DNA of 64,000 nucleotides from the NCBI RefSeq assembly GCF_000967965.1, contig NZ_LACC01000017.1, positions 101,167-165,166 on the forward strand. The letters run 5' to 3'. Made by a program: the position numbers and the translations under genes. Shown piece by piece: positions 26,355 to 36,499 of this stretch. This DNA is from Pseudomonas fluorescens (GTDB taxonomy: Bacteria > Pseudomonadota > Gammaproteobacteria > Pseudomonadales > Pseudomonadaceae). Each line of letters starts with the position of its first letter. Positions within the stretch are counted from its first letter, which is position 1. The notes beneath the pieces are model-generated. The model ran no database searches. It saw nothing but the letters and a program-made list of their open reading frames with translations, and had not been told where the DNA came from.

Positions 26355-27164
26355 TTATTTCCCACCACTGCCCGCAACGCTTTCGCCGCCACGGGTCAGG
26401 TAATAGGCGCCGAGAATCGGCAGCATGGTCACCAGCATCACCAGCATCGCCACGACGTTGGTCACCGGCACATCTCGTGGGCGGCTGAGCTGGTTGAGCA
26501 GCCACAGCGGCAGGGTGCGTTCATGGCCGGCGGTGAAGGTGGTGACGATGATTTCGTCGAACGACAGGGCAAACGCCAGCATGCCGCCGGCCAGCAACGC
26601 CGAGCCGAGGTTCGGCAGGATGATGTAGCGGAAGGTCTGCCAGCCGTCGGCGCCGAGGTCCATCGAGGCCTCGATCAAACTGTGGGAGGTGCGGCGCAAG
26701 CGGGCGATGACGTTGTTGTAGACGATCACCACGCAGAAGGTCGCGTGGCCGACGATGATGGTGAACATCCCCGGCTCGATTCCCAATGTCTTGAAGGTCG
26801 CCAGCAATGCGATCCCGGTGATAATCCCCGGCAGGGCGATCGGCAGTATCAGCATCAGCGAGATGCCTTGCTTGCCGAAGAAGTCGCGGCGATACAACGC
26901 GGCGGACGCCAGCGTGCCGAGGACCATGGCGATCAGGGTGGCAATCGAGGCGATCTGCAACGACAGCTTGATCGCTTCGAGCACGTCCGGCCGTGAGAAC
27001 GCCACGCTGAGCCAATTCAGAGTGAAGCCCTTGGGTGGAAAGCTGAATGCCGCGTCTTCGGTGTTGAAGGCGTACAGGAAGATGATCAGGATCGGGAAGT
27101 GCAGGAACACTAGCCCGCCCCAAGCTGCGATTTTCAGGCCTATTGAGGCTTTCTCAGAGTGCAT
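26355..27164 (-). CDS. YdcV/PotI-like permease of a polyamine ABC importer
   Basis: A 269-residue inner-membrane permease with about six helices. The EAA motif is [20 protein letters not shown] followed by ILPNLG. The N-terminal [20 protein letters not shown] is typical of PotC/PotI/YdcV. It pairs with the YdcU-like permease, whose frame overlaps its start by 11 bases, so the two are translationally coupled. Confidence 0.92.
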   Translation of the reverse strand: MHSEKASIGLKIAAWGGLVFLHFPILIIFLYAFNTEDAAFSFPPKGFTLNWLSVAFSRPDVLEAIKLSLQIASIATLIAMVLGTLASAALYRRDFFGKQGISLMLILPIALPGIITGIALLATFKTLGIEPGMFTIIVGHATFCVVIVYNNVIARLRRTSHSLIEASMDLGADGWQTFRYIILPNLGSALLAGGMLAFALSFDEIIVTTFTAGHERTLPLWLLNQLSRPRDVPVTNVVAMLVMLVTMLPILGAYYLTRGGESVAGSGGK

Positions 27165-28101
27165 CGAAGGCCCCCAGTCGTTTGACGATGGACAGGTAGA
27201 TGGCGATCAGCACGATCGGCACCAGGGTGAAGGCGGCGGCCATCGGCATGTTGCCGATTGCGCCTTGCTGGGCATACACCATGCTGCCGACGAAGTAGCC
27301 GGGCGGGCCGACCAGTTGCGGCACGATGAAGTCGCCCAGGGTCAGCGAGAAGGTGAAGATCGAACCTGCGGCAATGCCCGGGATCGACAGCGGCAGAATC
27401 ACTTGCGTGAAGGTCTGGCGCGGCTTGGCACCGAGGTCGGCGGAGGCTTGCAGCAGCGAGGGCGGCAGGCGTTCCAGCGAGGCCTGGATCGGCAGGATCA
27501 TGAACGGCAGCCAGATGTAGACGAACACCATGAAGCGGCCAAGGTGTGAGGTCGACAAGGTACTGCCGCCAACGCCCGGAATGCCCAGCACGAACTGCAG
27601 GACCGGTTCCAGCCCCAGGTGCTGCACGAACCACTGCGCCACGCCGCCCTTGGCCAGCAGCAGCGTCCAGGCGTAGGCCTTGACGATGTAACTGGCCCAC
27701 ATCGGCATCATCACCGCGATGTAGAAGAACGCCTTGGTTTTGCCGGTGGTGTAGCGCGCCATGTAGTAGGCAATCGGGAACGCGACGATGGCGCTGGCAA
27801 TCGACACCACAATCGCCATGCCCAGGGTGCGCAGGATGATGTCGAAGTTCGATGGCTGGAACAGCGCGGTGAAGTTTGCCAGGGTCAGGTCAGGGGTGAC
27901 CGCCATGGTGAAGTCATCGAAGGTGTAGAAACCCTGCCACAGCAGCGTCAGCAACGAGCCAAGGTAGATCGCGCCGAACCACAGCAACGGCGGCACCAGC
28001 AGCATCGACAGGTACAGGTTCGGCCGGCGATACAACAGGTTGGAAAACCTGCGCAACGGCGAGCCGCCTGACGAGGTTTGAGTAATAGCCAAGGTGCTCA
28101 T
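27154..28101 (-). CDS. YdcU/PotH-like permease of a polyamine ABC importer
   Basis: A 315-residue permease with an N-terminal cytoplasmic tail ([20 protein letters not shown]), six hydrophobic helices and the EAA loop [21 protein letters not shown] place the start at 28101, immediately after the ATPase stop (TGAGATG); an upstream ATG at 28119 would overlap the ATPase by 17 bases. It forms the membrane channel with the YdcV-like subunit. Confidence 0.92.
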   Translation of the reverse strand: MSTLAITQTSSGGSPLRRFSNLLYRRPNLYLSMLLVPPLLWFGAIYLGSLLTLLWQGFYTFDDFTMAVTPDLTLANFTALFQPSNFDIILRTLGMAIVVSIASAIVAFPIAYYMARYTTGKTKAFFYIAVMMPMWASYIVKAYAWTLLLAKGGVAQWFVQHLGLEPVLQFVLGIPGVGGSTLSTSHLGRFMVFVYIWLPFMILPIQASLERLPPSLLQASADLGAKPRQTFTQVILPLSIPGIAAGSIFTFSLTLGDFIVPQLVGPPGYFVGSMVYAQQGAIGNMPMAAAFTLVPIVLIAIYLSIVKRLGAFDAL

Positions 28102-28102
28102 C

Positions 28103-29140
28103 TCACACCCCGCCTGCAAGGGTGTCGTGCAAATGGACCATCGCTTCCCGTGCCCAGCGTGCGCTCAGGCGCTGCCCGGTCTGGTGTTGCGAGCTGCTGT
28201 CGATCCACTGATTGTTGGCTTGGCTGATGTTCAGGGTCTGGCCGTTTTCCAGTTTCAGTTCGTAGCGGGTGGCGCTGCCCTGGTATTGGATGTCGTGGAG
28301 CAAACCGCTGACTTCAATCTCGTGGCTGGCCAGCGGGCCTTCGGCGAATCGCACGTGTTCCGGACGAATCGAGAACGGCTGCGGATTGCCACTGAGCTGC
28401 TTGGCCAAGTCGCCGCGAATCACGTTGGAGGTGCCAACGAATTCCGCCACGAAGGTGGTGGCCGGTTTCATGTACAGGTTGCGCGGGCTATCGACTTGTT
28501 CGATGCGCCCCTTGTTGAACACCGCCACCCGGTCGGACATCGACAGCGCTTCGGTCTGGTCGTGGGTGACGAAAATGAAGGTGATGCCGAGCTGGCGTTG
28601 CAGCTTCTTCAACTCGCCCTGCATTTGCTCGCGCAGTTTCAGGTCAAGGGCACCGAGGGGTTCGTCGAGCAGCAGCACCCGTGGACGGTTGACCAAGGCG
28701 CGGGCCAGGGCCACACGCTGGCGCTGACCGCCGGAGAGCTGCACCGGCTTACGTTCGCCGTAGCCGCCGAGGGCGACCATCTCCAGGGATTCTTCGGCGC
28801 GCTTGAGGCGTTCGGCCTTGCCGATGCCTTTGACTTTCAAGCCGTAGGCGACGTTGTCGCGAACGTTCATGTGCGGGAACAGCGCGTAATCCTGGAACAC
28901 GGTGTTCACGTCGCGCTGGTACGGCGGCAGGCCGGCGGCCTCTTCGCCATGAATGCGGATGGAGCCTGCGCTCGGTTGTTCAAAACCGGCGATCAGGCGC
29001 AAGCAGGTGGTCTTGCCCGAGCCGGACGGCCCCAGCATGGAGAAAAACTCGCCGTCCTGGATGTCGATGGAAACCCGATCTACGGCTTTCACTTCACCGA
29101 ATAGACGGGAAACGTTGGTGAACTGGACTGCAAGCGTCAT
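28103..29140 (-). CDS. YdcT/PotA-like ATP-binding subunit of a polyamine ABC importer
   Basis: A 345-residue ATPase with Walker A GPSGSGKTT (37-45), Q-loop (FQDYALFPHM), signature LSGGQRQR, Walker B VLLLDEPLGALD and the H-loop FVTHDQTEA. The C-terminal third is a TOBE regulatory domain (FSIRPEHVRF). I start at 29140, with GGAG about 9 bases upstream, instead of 29155. It belongs to the spermidine/putrescine (PotA) class and powers the YdcUV-like channel. Confidence 0.93.
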   Translation of the reverse strand: MTLAVQFTNVSRLFGEVKAVDRVSIDIQDGEFFSMLGPSGSGKTTCLRLIAGFEQPSAGSIRIHGEEAAGLPPYQRDVNTVFQDYALFPHMNVRDNVAYGLKVKGIGKAERLKRAEESLEMVALGGYGERKPVQLSGGQRQRVALARALVNRPRVLLLDEPLGALDLKLREQMQGELKKLQRQLGITFIFVTHDQTEALSMSDRVAVFNKGRIEQVDSPRNLYMKPATTFVAEFVGTSNVIRGDLAKQLSGNPQPFSIRPEHVRFAEGPLASHEIEVSGLLHDIQYQGSATRYELKLENGQTLNISQANNQWIDSSSQHQTGQRLSARWAREAMVHLHDTLAGGV

Positions 29141-29203
29141 GGTGCGGTGCTCCAAAAAGGCGAAGGCCGTCGCAGCGGCCCTGCCTGGACTTCTGAAAAA
29201 ACA

Positions 29204-29386
29204 GTCATTCGAAAATCAGCTTTGCTTCTTGAAAAGCGTCGATCACATAAAGTCGTTTCGGGAGCGTAGCGAGCGGCGATTAGCCGTGTCCGGCCAGCGC
29301 GCAGCCCCCGGAGCGTACGTCAGTACGTGAGGAGGCGAGCACTGCCCGGGCGCGGCTGGTCGACGCGCAGTAGCTACCGGAATGAC
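29204..29386. repeat. Structured intergenic element between binding-protein and ATPase genes
   Basis: A 183-bp GC-rich stretch bounded by GTCATTC and its inverted copy GAATGAC. Inside are the palindrome-like GTACGTCAGTACGT (about 29313-29326) and partly complementary GGCCAGCGCGC / GCGCGGCTGG arms. It has no convincing frame. It may be a dispersed pseudomonad repeat or an RNA element that adjusts expression of the binding protein relative to the rest of the operon. Confidence 0.5.
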
Positions 29387-29388
29387 TT

Positions 29389-30540
29389 TTACCTGCCGCC
29401 CATGATCGCGATGTAGTCCTGGGTCCAGCGGCTGTACGGCACGAACTTGCCGCCTTCAGCCTGCGGGGTTTTCCAGAAGGCGATCTTGTCGAACTGGTCG
29501 AATCCGTTGGTCTTGCAACCTTCGGCGCCGAGCAACTCGCTTTCTTTGCACGCCGCCGGAACCGCTGGCAACGAGCCGAACCACGCTGCTACGTCACCCT
29601 GGACTTTCGGTTGCAGCGACCAGTCCATCCACTTGTAGGCGCAGTTCGGGTGCTTGGCCTCGGCGTGCATCATGGTGGTGTCGGCCCAACCGGTGGCGCC
29701 TTCTTTCGGAATGGTCGAGGCGATTGGCTGCTTCTCGTTCATCAGGCCGTTGACCTGATACGGCCAGGCACCGGAGGCAACCACGCCTTCGTTCTTGAAG
29801 TCGCTCATTTGTACAGTGGTGTCGTGCCAGTAGCGGTGGATCAACGGCTGCTGGGCGCGCAGCAAGTCGAGCACGGCCTTGTACTGGGCTTCGGTCAGTT
29901 CGTACGGATTCTGGATGCCCAGTTCCGGCTTGGCGGTCTTCAGGTACAGCGCCGCGTCGGCGATGTAGATCGGGCCGTCATAGGCCTGCACGCGGCCCTT
30001 GTTCGGCTTGCCGTCCGGCAGGTTTTCCGCGTTGAACAGCACGCCCCAGCTGGTGGGCGCGGTCTTGAACACGTTGGTGTTGTACATCAGCACGTTCGGG
30101 CCCCACTGATACGGGGTGCCGTAGGTCTGCTTGTTGACCACGTACCACGGTCCATCCTTGAGGCGCGGGTCGAGGTTTTTCCAGTTCGGGATCAACGCGG
30201 TGTTGATCGGCTGCACACGCTTGCCGACGATCAGGCGCAGGGACGCATCGCCGGACGCGGTGACCAGGTCGTAACCGCCCTTGGCCATCAGGCTGACCAT
30301 TTCATCGGAGGTGGCCGCGGTCTTGACGTTGACCTTGCAGCCGGTTTCTTTCTCGAAACCGGTCACCCAGTCGTAGGCCTTGTCACTCTCGCCACGTTCG
30401 ATGTAGCCGGGCCAGGCCACAATATCCAGTTGTCCTTCGCCCGCCCCGACAGCTTTGAGCGGCTCGGCGGCCTGGACACTTGCGCTGGCCAGCAGCGCGG
30501 TGGTGATTGCACTGAGCAGTGCGGTCTTGTGCACGAACAT
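29389..30540 (-). CDS. YdcS/PotD-like periplasmic polyamine-binding protein
   Basis: A 383-residue binding protein with a Sec signal peptide (MFVHKTALLSAITTALLASA, cleavage near VQA-AE). The mature start EGQLDIVAWPGYIERGESDK, then EKETGCKVNVKTAATSDEMV, is the conserved opening of the PotD/PotF/YdcS family, and GPWYVVNKQTYGTPYQWGPN is also typical. I chose the ATG at 30540, which has GAGGGAA upstream; the ORF extends to 30597. It captures a polyamine-type ligand and is the first ABC component of the operon. Confidence 0.92.
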   Translation of the reverse strand: MFVHKTALLSAITTALLASASVQAAEPLKAVGAGEGQLDIVAWPGYIERGESDKAYDWVTGFEKETGCKVNVKTAATSDEMVSLMAKGGYDLVTASGDASLRLIVGKRVQPINTALIPNWKNLDPRLKDGPWYVVNKQTYGTPYQWGPNVLMYNTNVFKTAPTSWGVLFNAENLPDGKPNKGRVQAYDGPIYIADAALYLKTAKPELGIQNPYELTEAQYKAVLDLLRAQQPLIHRYWHDTTVQMSDFKNEGVVASGAWPYQVNGLMNEKQPIASTIPKEGATGWADTTMMHAEAKHPNCAYKWMDWSLQPKVQGDVAAWFGSLPAVPAACKESELLGAEGCKTNGFDQFDKIAFWKTPQAEGGKFVPYSRWTQDYIAIMGGR

Positions 30541-30624
30541 TGGAATTCCCTCTTCTTTAATTATGGTCGGGGCAGTGTTTTGAACGTGGTGAAGCATGCC
30601 GTTGGCGGCTTGTTATTAGCGTAG

Positions 30625-32112
30625 TCAGAGATGTTCGCCATGGCGGGCCATGATGTGCCGCACCACGCTGTAGTCCTGAAGCGAATCGCTGGACAGGTCT
30701 TTGCCGTAGCCCGAACGTTTCAGGCCGCCATGGGGCATTTCGCTGACCAGCATGAAGTGGCTGTTGATCCAGGTGCAGCCGTACTGCAAGCGCGCCGCGA
30801 CCTGCATGGCCTTGTCGAGGTTCTGCGTCCAGACCGACGAGGCCAGGCCGTATTCCGAATCGTTCGCCCAGTCCACCGCTTGTTCCAGCTCTTCGAAGCG
30901 GGTCACGGTGACCACCGGCCCGAACACTTCGCGCTGGACGATCTCGTCACTTTGCTTGCAGCCAGCCAGCAGGGTCGGCTGGTAATAGAAGCCGGCGCCG
31001 GAATGCACCGCCGCGCCGGTCACCCGCTCGATGTGCGGCTGGCCGAGGGCGCGCTCGACAAAACTGGCCACGCGGTCACGTTGGCGGGTGCTGATCAGCG
31101 GGCCGATTTCGTTGTCTGCGTCGCGTTTGCCGGCGAAGCGCAGGCTGCTGACGGCCGCGCCGAGCTCGGCCACCAGACGGTCATGAATCCCGGCCTGGGC
31201 GTAAACGCGGCAAGCGGCGGTGCAATCCTGTCCGGCGTTGTAGTAGCCGTAGGTGCGTACGCCTTCGACCACGGCCTGAATGTCGGCATCGTTGCAGACG
31301 ATCACCGGAGCCTTGCCGCCGAGTTCGAGGTGGGTGCGTTTGAGTGTCTTCGATGCGGCCTGGAGAATCTTTTGGCCGGTGACGATATCGCCGGTCAGCG
31401 ACACCATGCGGATCTTCGGATGGCTTACCAGATGGCTGCCGACACCTTCGCCGCCACCGCAAACGATGTTGATTACACCGCGCGGCAGGATCTCGGCCAG
31501 CGCCGGGGCCAGGGCCAGGATCGACAGCGGCGTGTGTTCGGACGGCTTGAACACCAAGGTGTTGCCGGCGGCGAGGGCCGGGGCGATTTTCCACGCGGCC
31601 ATCATGATCGGGTAGTTCCACGGCGCAATCGACGCCACGACCCCGATAGGATCGCGACGGACCATGCTGGTGTAACCCGGCAGGTATTCGCCGCTGAGCT
31701 GGCCGGTCTGGCAACGCACGGCACCGGCGAAGAAGCGGAACACGTCGACCGTGGCACTCAGGTCATCCTGACGGGCCAGGTGCAACGGCTTGCCGCAGTT
31801 CATGGATTCGAGGCGTGCCAGCAGGTCGGCATTCTTTTCGATGGCGTTGGCGATCTCCAGCAACAGGTTCGAACGCTGTTGTGGCGTGGTCCGCGACCAA
31901 CCGGCAAAGGCACGATGGGCGGCGAGGATGGCGGCTTCGACCTGCTCGGTGCTGGCTTCGGCGATCTGCGTGACGACTTCGCCGGTAGCCGGGTTGAGAA
32001 TCGGCTCGACGCAGCCTTGACCGGCGACTAATTCACCATCAATCAACAATGCGGTGAACAACGGGGTCTGCGCGCCAGCCATTTTTCGGGTTCTCTTTTC
32101 TTGTGTGGCCAT
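30625..32112 (-). CDS. Second aminoaldehyde dehydrogenase, PatD paralogue
   Basis: A 495-residue aldehyde dehydrogenase clearly related to the PatD-like enzyme at 24761. It shares [20 protein letters not shown] with the catalytic cysteine, [12 protein letters not shown] with the base glutamate, [20 protein letters not shown] and a near-identical C-terminal block ([20 protein letters not shown]). The likely reaction is oxidation of an omega-aminoaldehyde to the amino acid with NAD. The start may instead be the ATG at 32082; both have weak Shine-Dalgarno sequences. It lies first in the locus, between the LysR gene and the binding protein. Confidence 0.88.
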   Translation of the reverse strand: MATQEKRTRKMAGAQTPLFTALLIDGELVAGQGCVEPILNPATGEVVTQIAEASTEQVEAAILAAHRAFAGWSRTTPQQRSNLLLEIANAIEKNADLLARLESMNCGKPLHLARQDDLSATVDVFRFFAGAVRCQTGQLSGEYLPGYTSMVRRDPIGVVASIAPWNYPIMMAAWKIAPALAAGNTLVFKPSEHTPLSILALAPALAEILPRGVINIVCGGGEGVGSHLVSHPKIRMVSLTGDIVTGQKILQAASKTLKRTHLELGGKAPVIVCNDADIQAVVEGVRTYGYYNAGQDCTAACRVYAQAGIHDRLVAELGAAVSSLRFAGKRDADNEIGPLISTRQRDRVASFVERALGQPHIERVTGAAVHSGAGFYYQPTLLAGCKQSDEIVQREVFGPVVTVTRFEELEQAVDWANDSEYGLASSVWTQNLDKAMQVAARLQYGCTWINSHFMLVSEMPHGGLKRSGYGKDLSSDSLQDYSVVRHIMARHGEHL

Positions 32113-32214
32113 GGTGTTCCCAGTAATTGGGGCCCGGCCGTCTTATATAGATGTAACAAGACTAGTTCGCAGACCCGAGGACAACAAATACCAAATACTG
32201 AAGGTGGCGTTCGA

Positions 32215-33129
32215 TTAAATAGATGGCTTGCGCCCGCCGTGGGGTTGCTCGCGGGCGACCGTGAGGAAGGGGTCTACCAGCGCCGGCCGCGCGGTGCCGC
32301 GACGCCAGGCCAGGCCGACATCCAGGGTCTGGCTGAGGTCGGCGATCGGCCGCGCTTCGATGATGTCGCCCTCCAGTGACCACGGGCGATACGTCATGTC
32401 GGGCTGGATCGATACGCCCAAACCGGCGGCCACCAGGCTTCGCACCGCTTCGGTCGAGGCGGTGCGCAGGGTGATGCGCGGTTGCAAGGAGGCTGCCGAC
32501 CACATGCGCTGGGCGTTGCGGTCCATTTCATCGACGTTCAGTTGAATCAATGGCTCGCGGGCAACGTCGGCGAGGTTGATGCTGTCGTGTTCCAGCAGCG
32601 GATGCTGGGCCGGCAGCCATAGCCGGTGCGGCGAGTGGGTCAGCACTTCGGTCTGCAGGGCGTGGCGGTCTTCGAGGTTGGACAGGATCAACACGCCGAC
32701 ATCGATCTCGCCACTGACCAGCAAATGCTCGATGTACGGGCGCTCATCTTCCATCACGCGGATTTCCACGTTGGGGTAGGCGCGCTGGAAGCGGGTGAGC
32801 AAATCCGCCAGGTAGTAACCGGCCACCAGGCTGGTCACGCCGACGATCAGTTGCCCGGCGACCTGGTCGGTGCTCTGTTGCAGGCTGCGCTTGGCGTTAT
32901 CCACGGTGGCCAGGATCAAGTGCGCCTGACGCAGGAATTGATGCCCCTGGTGGGTCAGGGTCATGCCTTTGGCGTGGCGGCTGAACAGGCTGACGCCGAT
33001 TTCCTCCTCCAGTTGCTGGATCGCCAGGGTCAGGGTCGACTGGGAAATGAACGCGGTTTGCGCGGCGGCCGAGATCGAGCCGGTCTCGGCCACGGCGATG
33101 AAGTGACGGATCTGACGCAAGGTCATCAT
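32215..33129 (-). CDS. LysR-family transcriptional regulator
   Basis: A 304-residue LysR-type regulator. The helix-turn-helix covers about residues 2-60 (TLRQIRHFIAVAETGSISAA, then QSTLTLAIQQLEEEIGVSLF), followed by the co-inducer-binding domain (QLIVGVTSLVAGYYLADLLT). Either of the first two methionines could be the start. It lies upstream of the polyamine/GABA locus on the same strand with a 102-bp gap, so it is the obvious candidate to control it, although LysR genes are more often divergent from their targets. Confidence 0.88.
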   Translation of the reverse strand: MMTLRQIRHFIAVAETGSISAAAQTAFISQSTLTLAIQQLEEEIGVSLFSRHAKGMTLTHQGHQFLRQAHLILATVDNAKRSLQQSTDQVAGQLIVGVTSLVAGYYLADLLTRFQRAYPNVEIRVMEDERPYIEHLLVSGEIDVGVLILSNLEDRHALQTEVLTHSPHRLWLPAQHPLLEHDSINLADVAREPLIQLNVDEMDRNAQRMWSAASLQPRITLRTASTEAVRSLVAAGLGVSIQPDMTYRPWSLEGDIIEARPIADLSQTLDVGLAWRRGTARPALVDPFLTVAREQPHGGRKPSI

Positions 33130-33323
33130 GGGAAAGTACCCGGTGGGCTGTTTTTATCGATTGGCGAGAGTGTATATCTTTTTTTCTGATAGGCCGGCGC
33201 GAGCGGCAATGGGCGCATTGAGGGAATGCAACATCCGGAAGCACTCTCGCCCACGGGACGTTGGCACTTTCGATCTAGGCTGGTGGCCTTGGTTTCAGGT
33301 TAAACGTCTTGTGGAGGCGGTAA

Positions 33324-34016
33324 ATGAACACCCGTGGATTGCTCGATCAACTACTCAAGTCCGGCCAGGACCTGTTGCAGAACAAGGCCGGTAGCTCACA
33401 GCAAAAGGGTGCGAGCGGCGGCACCAGTGCCCTCGGCAGCTTGCTCTCCGGCGCGAGTGGCGGGGCATTGGCGGCAGGCGCCATGGGCTTGCTGCTCGGC
33501 AGCAAAAAGGCCCGTAAAGTCGGGGGCAAGGTCGCGGTCTACGGCGGTCTCGCCGCGTTGGGCGTGCTGGCTTATAAAGCCTACGGTAACTGGCAGGCGC
33601 AGCAGGGCGGTGCGGCCGGTACGGAACCGCAAACCCTGGACCGCGTGCCGGCCGCGCAAGTCGAGCTACACAGTCAGGCGATTCTCAGGGCGCTGGTGGC
33701 GGCGGCCAAGGCTGACGGTCATGTCGATGAGCGTGAGCGTGCCTTGATCGAAGGCGAATTCACCCGGCTCGACAGCGACCAGGAGCTGCAACACTGGCTG
33801 CACACCGAGCTCAACAAGCCACTGGACCCGAGCGATGTCGCCCGCGCCGCCCGCTCCCCGGAAATCGCCGCCGAGATGTACATCGCCAGCGTGATGATGG
33901 TGGACGAGGAAAACTTCATGGAGAAGGCCTACCTCGATGAGCTGGCGCGCCAGCTCAAGCTGGAGCCGGGGTTGAAGGCCGAGCTGGAGAAGCAGGTTCG
34001 CCAGGCTTCCCTGTAA
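33324..34016 (+). CDS. DUF533/TerB-like protein (YebE type)
   Basis: A 230-residue protein. The N-terminus is amphipathic (MNTRGLLDQLLKSGQDLLQN), followed by a Gly/Ala-rich stretch and a hydrophobic segment at about residues 50-90 (AAGAMGLLLG, GKVAVYGGLAALGVLAYKAY) that may insert in the inner membrane. The C-terminal half is a TerB-like helical acidic domain (AILRALVAAAKADGHVDERE with the conserved DGHVD). It matches the YebE family; function is unknown. GGAGG lies just before the ATG. It is a monocistronic unit followed by a REP doublet. Confidence 0.85.
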   Translation: MNTRGLLDQLLKSGQDLLQNKAGSSQQKGASGGTSALGSLLSGASGGALAAGAMGLLLGSKKARKVGGKVAVYGGLAALGVLAYKAYGNWQAQQGGAAGTEPQTLDRVPAAQVELHSQAILRALVAAAKADGHVDERERALIEGEFTRLDSDQELQHWLHTELNKPLDPSDVARAARSPEIAAEMYIASVMMVDEENFMEKAYLDELARQLKLEPGLKAELEKQVRQASL

Positions 34017-34029
34017 ACCTTCAGACTGC

Positions 34030-34128
34030 ATTCGCGAACAGGCTCGCTCCCACACGGGATCTTCAGTGATCACAGTTTCTGTGTACGCTAGATATTCAAT
34101 GTGGGAGCGAGCTTGCTCGCGATGGCGT
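34030..34128. repeat. REP pair (family A, inverted)
   Basis: Inverted copies at about 34031-34053 and 34100-34123 lie in the 324-bp gap before wspA. The rest of the gap (34129-34340) holds the presumed wspA promoter; an in-frame extension of wspA through it from 34158 is not credible as coding. Confidence 0.88.
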
Positions 34129-34340
34129 TTTCGGCCACAACACCTCCCCAATGACCATTGCATGGTCCCTTTCTGCCCAATCACCCCAGGCACCCATCCC
34201 CTTCATTAGCGGACAGTCCCAACCCAGAGCCCATCGCGCCTTTTTTCAACGGGATGAGAAGCGGTGCGCACCGTCTTATAAATGAAACACCGCCCTCGGC
34301 TATACTCCCCGCATTTCGAATCAGGCCCCGAGGATTGACT

Positions 34341-35963
34341 GTGAAGAACTGGACGTTACGCCAACGCATTTTGGCGAGCTTTGCGGTAATTATCGCCATC
34401 ATGTTGCTGATGGTGGTCCTCTCCTATTCGCGATTGCTGAGGATCGAAGAGAGCGAAGCCAGCGTGCGGGACGACGCTTTGCCGGGGGTTTATTACAGCT
34501 CGATGATTCGCAGCGCTTGGGTCGACACTTTCCTGCAGACTCAGGAATTGCTCGGATTGAAAGAAGGGCAGGGCATCAGCAGCGAAGACGCTGCGGAATT
34601 CAAGGCTTTCGAAGCGCGTCTGCTGGAGCAGATAGGTAACTACCGCAACACCATCACGACCGATGAAGACAAGGTCGAGTTTGCCGCTTTCGAACAACGG
34701 CACGAGGAGTTCAGCAGGATTCTGACGGCAGTGCTCGATCTGCACAGCCGCAACCAGGAAGCCGAGGCCGTCAAGTTGTTCACCGAGCAACTGACCCCGG
34801 TCTGGACCGCAGGTCGCACGAAGCTCAACGAAATCCTCCGCGAAAACAAATTGGTGGCCGACCACGAAATGGCCGCCATCGACGACGCCGTGCTTTCGGC
34901 AAAAATCAGCATGGGCATTTCCCTGCTGGTGGCCGTCCTGGCTGCCGGCCTCTGCGGTTTGCTATTGATGCGCGCCATCATGGCGCCGATGAACCGCATC
35001 GTGAAAATCCTTGAAATCATGCGCACCGGCGACCTCAGCAGCCGCCTGAACCTGGAGCGCAAGGACGAATTCGGCGCGGTAGAGACCGGTTTCAACGACA
35101 TGATGTCCGAGCTCACTTCTCTGGTGTCCCAGGCCCAGCGTTCGTCGGTGCAGGTGACCACGTCGGTGACCGAGATCGCCGCAACGTCCAAGCAGCAACA
35201 AGCCACCGCCACCGAAACTGCCGCCACCACCACGGAAATCGGTGCGACCTCCCGTGAGATCGCCGCCACTTCCCGGGATCTGGTGCGCACCATGACCGAG
35301 GTCTCCACCGCCGCCGATCAGGCTTCCGTGGCCGCCGGCTCCGGGCAGCAGGGCCTGGCGCGCATGGAAGAAACCATGCACTCGGTGATGGGCGCGGCCG
35401 ATCTGGTCAACGCCAAGCTGGCGATCCTCAACGAGAAGGCCGGCAACATCAATCAGGTGGTGGTGACCATCGTCAAGGTCGCCGACCAGACCAACCTGTT
35501 GTCGCTCAACGCCGCCATCGAGGCCGAGAAGGCCGGGGAATACGGACGCGGTTTTGCCGTGGTCGCCACCGAAGTACGGCGCTTGGCGGACCAGACGGCC
35601 GTGGCCACCTACGACATCGAGCAAATGGTCCGCGAGATCCAGTCGGCGGTATCGGCCGGGGTCATGGGCATGGACAAGTTCTCCGAAGAGGTGCGTCGCG
35701 GCATGTCCGAGGTGCAGCAGGTCGGTGAGCAGTTGTCGCAGATCATCCATCAGGTCCAGGCGCTGGCACCGCGGGTGCTGATGGTCAACGAAGGCATGCA
35801 GGCCCAGGCCACCGGTGCCGAGCAGATAAACCACGCGCTGGTGCAGTTGGGTGATGCCAGCAGCCAGACCGTTGAGTCTTTGCGCCAGGCCAGTTTCGCC
35901 ATCGATGAGCTGAGCCAGGTGGCCGTTGGGCTGCGCAGCGGCGTTTCGCGATTCAAAGTCTGA
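34341..35963 (+). CDS. wspA: WspA, surface-sensing methyl-accepting chemoreceptor
   Basis: The 540-residue receptor starts at a GTG (VKNWTLRQRILASFAVIIAI) with GAGG 8 bases before it; the longer frame from 34158 has no such support. Transmembrane helices are at about 11-32 and 190-212, enclosing a four-helix periplasmic sensor. HAMP follows, then the cytoplasmic coiled coil with the conserved signalling tip VADQTNLLSLNAAIEAEKAG. It detects surface contact and activates the kinase WspE. It is the first gene of wspABCDEFR, and its stop overlaps the wspB start (TGATG). Confidence 0.97.
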   Translation: MKNWTLRQRILASFAVIIAIMLLMVVLSYSRLLRIEESEASVRDDALPGVYYSSMIRSAWVDTFLQTQELLGLKEGQGISSEDAAEFKAFEARLLEQIGNYRNTITTDEDKVEFAAFEQRHEEFSRILTAVLDLHSRNQEAEAVKLFTEQLTPVWTAGRTKLNEILRENKLVADHEMAAIDDAVLSAKISMGISLLVAVLAAGLCGLLLMRAIMAPMNRIVKILEIMRTGDLSSRLNLERKDEFGAVETGFNDMMSELTSLVSQAQRSSVQVTTSVTEIAATSKQQQATATETAATTTEIGATSREIAATSRDLVRTMTEVSTAADQASVAAGSGQQGLARMEETMHSVMGAADLVNAKLAILNEKAGNINQVVVTIVKVADQTNLLSLNAAIEAEKAGEYGRGFAVVATEVRRLADQTAVATYDIEQMVREIQSAVSAGVMGMDKFSEEVRRGMSEVQQVGEQLSQIIHQVQALAPRVLMVNEGMQAQATGAEQINHALVQLGDASSQTVESLRQASFAIDELSQVAVGLRSGVSRFKV

Positions 35964-36499
35964 TGAGCGAAATCACGGCCAAACGCTCTGCCGTGAAGCA
36001 GGCGCTGCAAGCCTTGTTTCTGGTGTTTCGCATCGGTAACGAACGCTATGCCTTGAAGGCTATCGAAGTGGCTGAAGTGCTGCCGCGCCTGCCGTTGAAG
36101 CCTGTTCCCCATGCGCCTGTATGGGTCGCCGGGGTGTTCGCCTATCGGGGCTCGGTGGTGCCAGTGATCGACTTGAGCGCACTGACCTTTGGCATGCCTG
36201 CACAGGCCCGTACCAGCACGCGACTGGTGCTGGTCAACTATCGCCCGGATGAAACCGCCGAGACGCAGCTGCTCGGACTGATTCTGGAGCAGGCGACTGA
36301 CACCTTGCGCTGCGATCCGGCGGATTTTCAGCCCTACGGCCTGGACAATCGCCAGACGCCCTACCTCGGGCCGGTGCGCAAGGACGAGCAGGGCTTGCTG
36401 CAATGGGTGCGGGTCGGCGATCTGCTGGACGATCAGGTGCGCGCCTTGTTGTTTCCCTCGCCGCCTATGGATTCGGCGCTGCTGCAGGAGCGGCCATGA
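35963..36499 (+). CDS. wspB: WspB, CheW-like coupling protein
   Basis: A 178-residue CheW-domain protein (LFLVFRIGNERYALKAIEVA, then VWVAGVFAYRGSVVPVIDLS) that links WspA to the kinase WspE. Its ATG shares bases with the wspA stop, and its end overlaps wspC by 4 bases. One of two CheW-type proteins in the operon; WspB is thought to be needed for the lateral receptor cluster. Confidence 0.95.
   Translation: MSEITAKRSAVKQALQALFLVFRIGNERYALKAIEVAEVLPRLPLKPVPHAPVWVAGVFAYRGSVVPVIDLSALTFGMPAQARTSTRLVLVNYRPDETAETQLLGLILEQATDTLRCDPADFQPYGLDNRQTPYLGPVRKDEQGLLQWVRVGDLLDDQVRALLFPSPPMDSALLQERP

Noticed and set aside
34158..34340. N-terminal extension of WspA
   Set aside because: No ribosome site, and the extension would precede the first transmembrane helix; the GTG at 34341 gives the normal WspA N-terminus.
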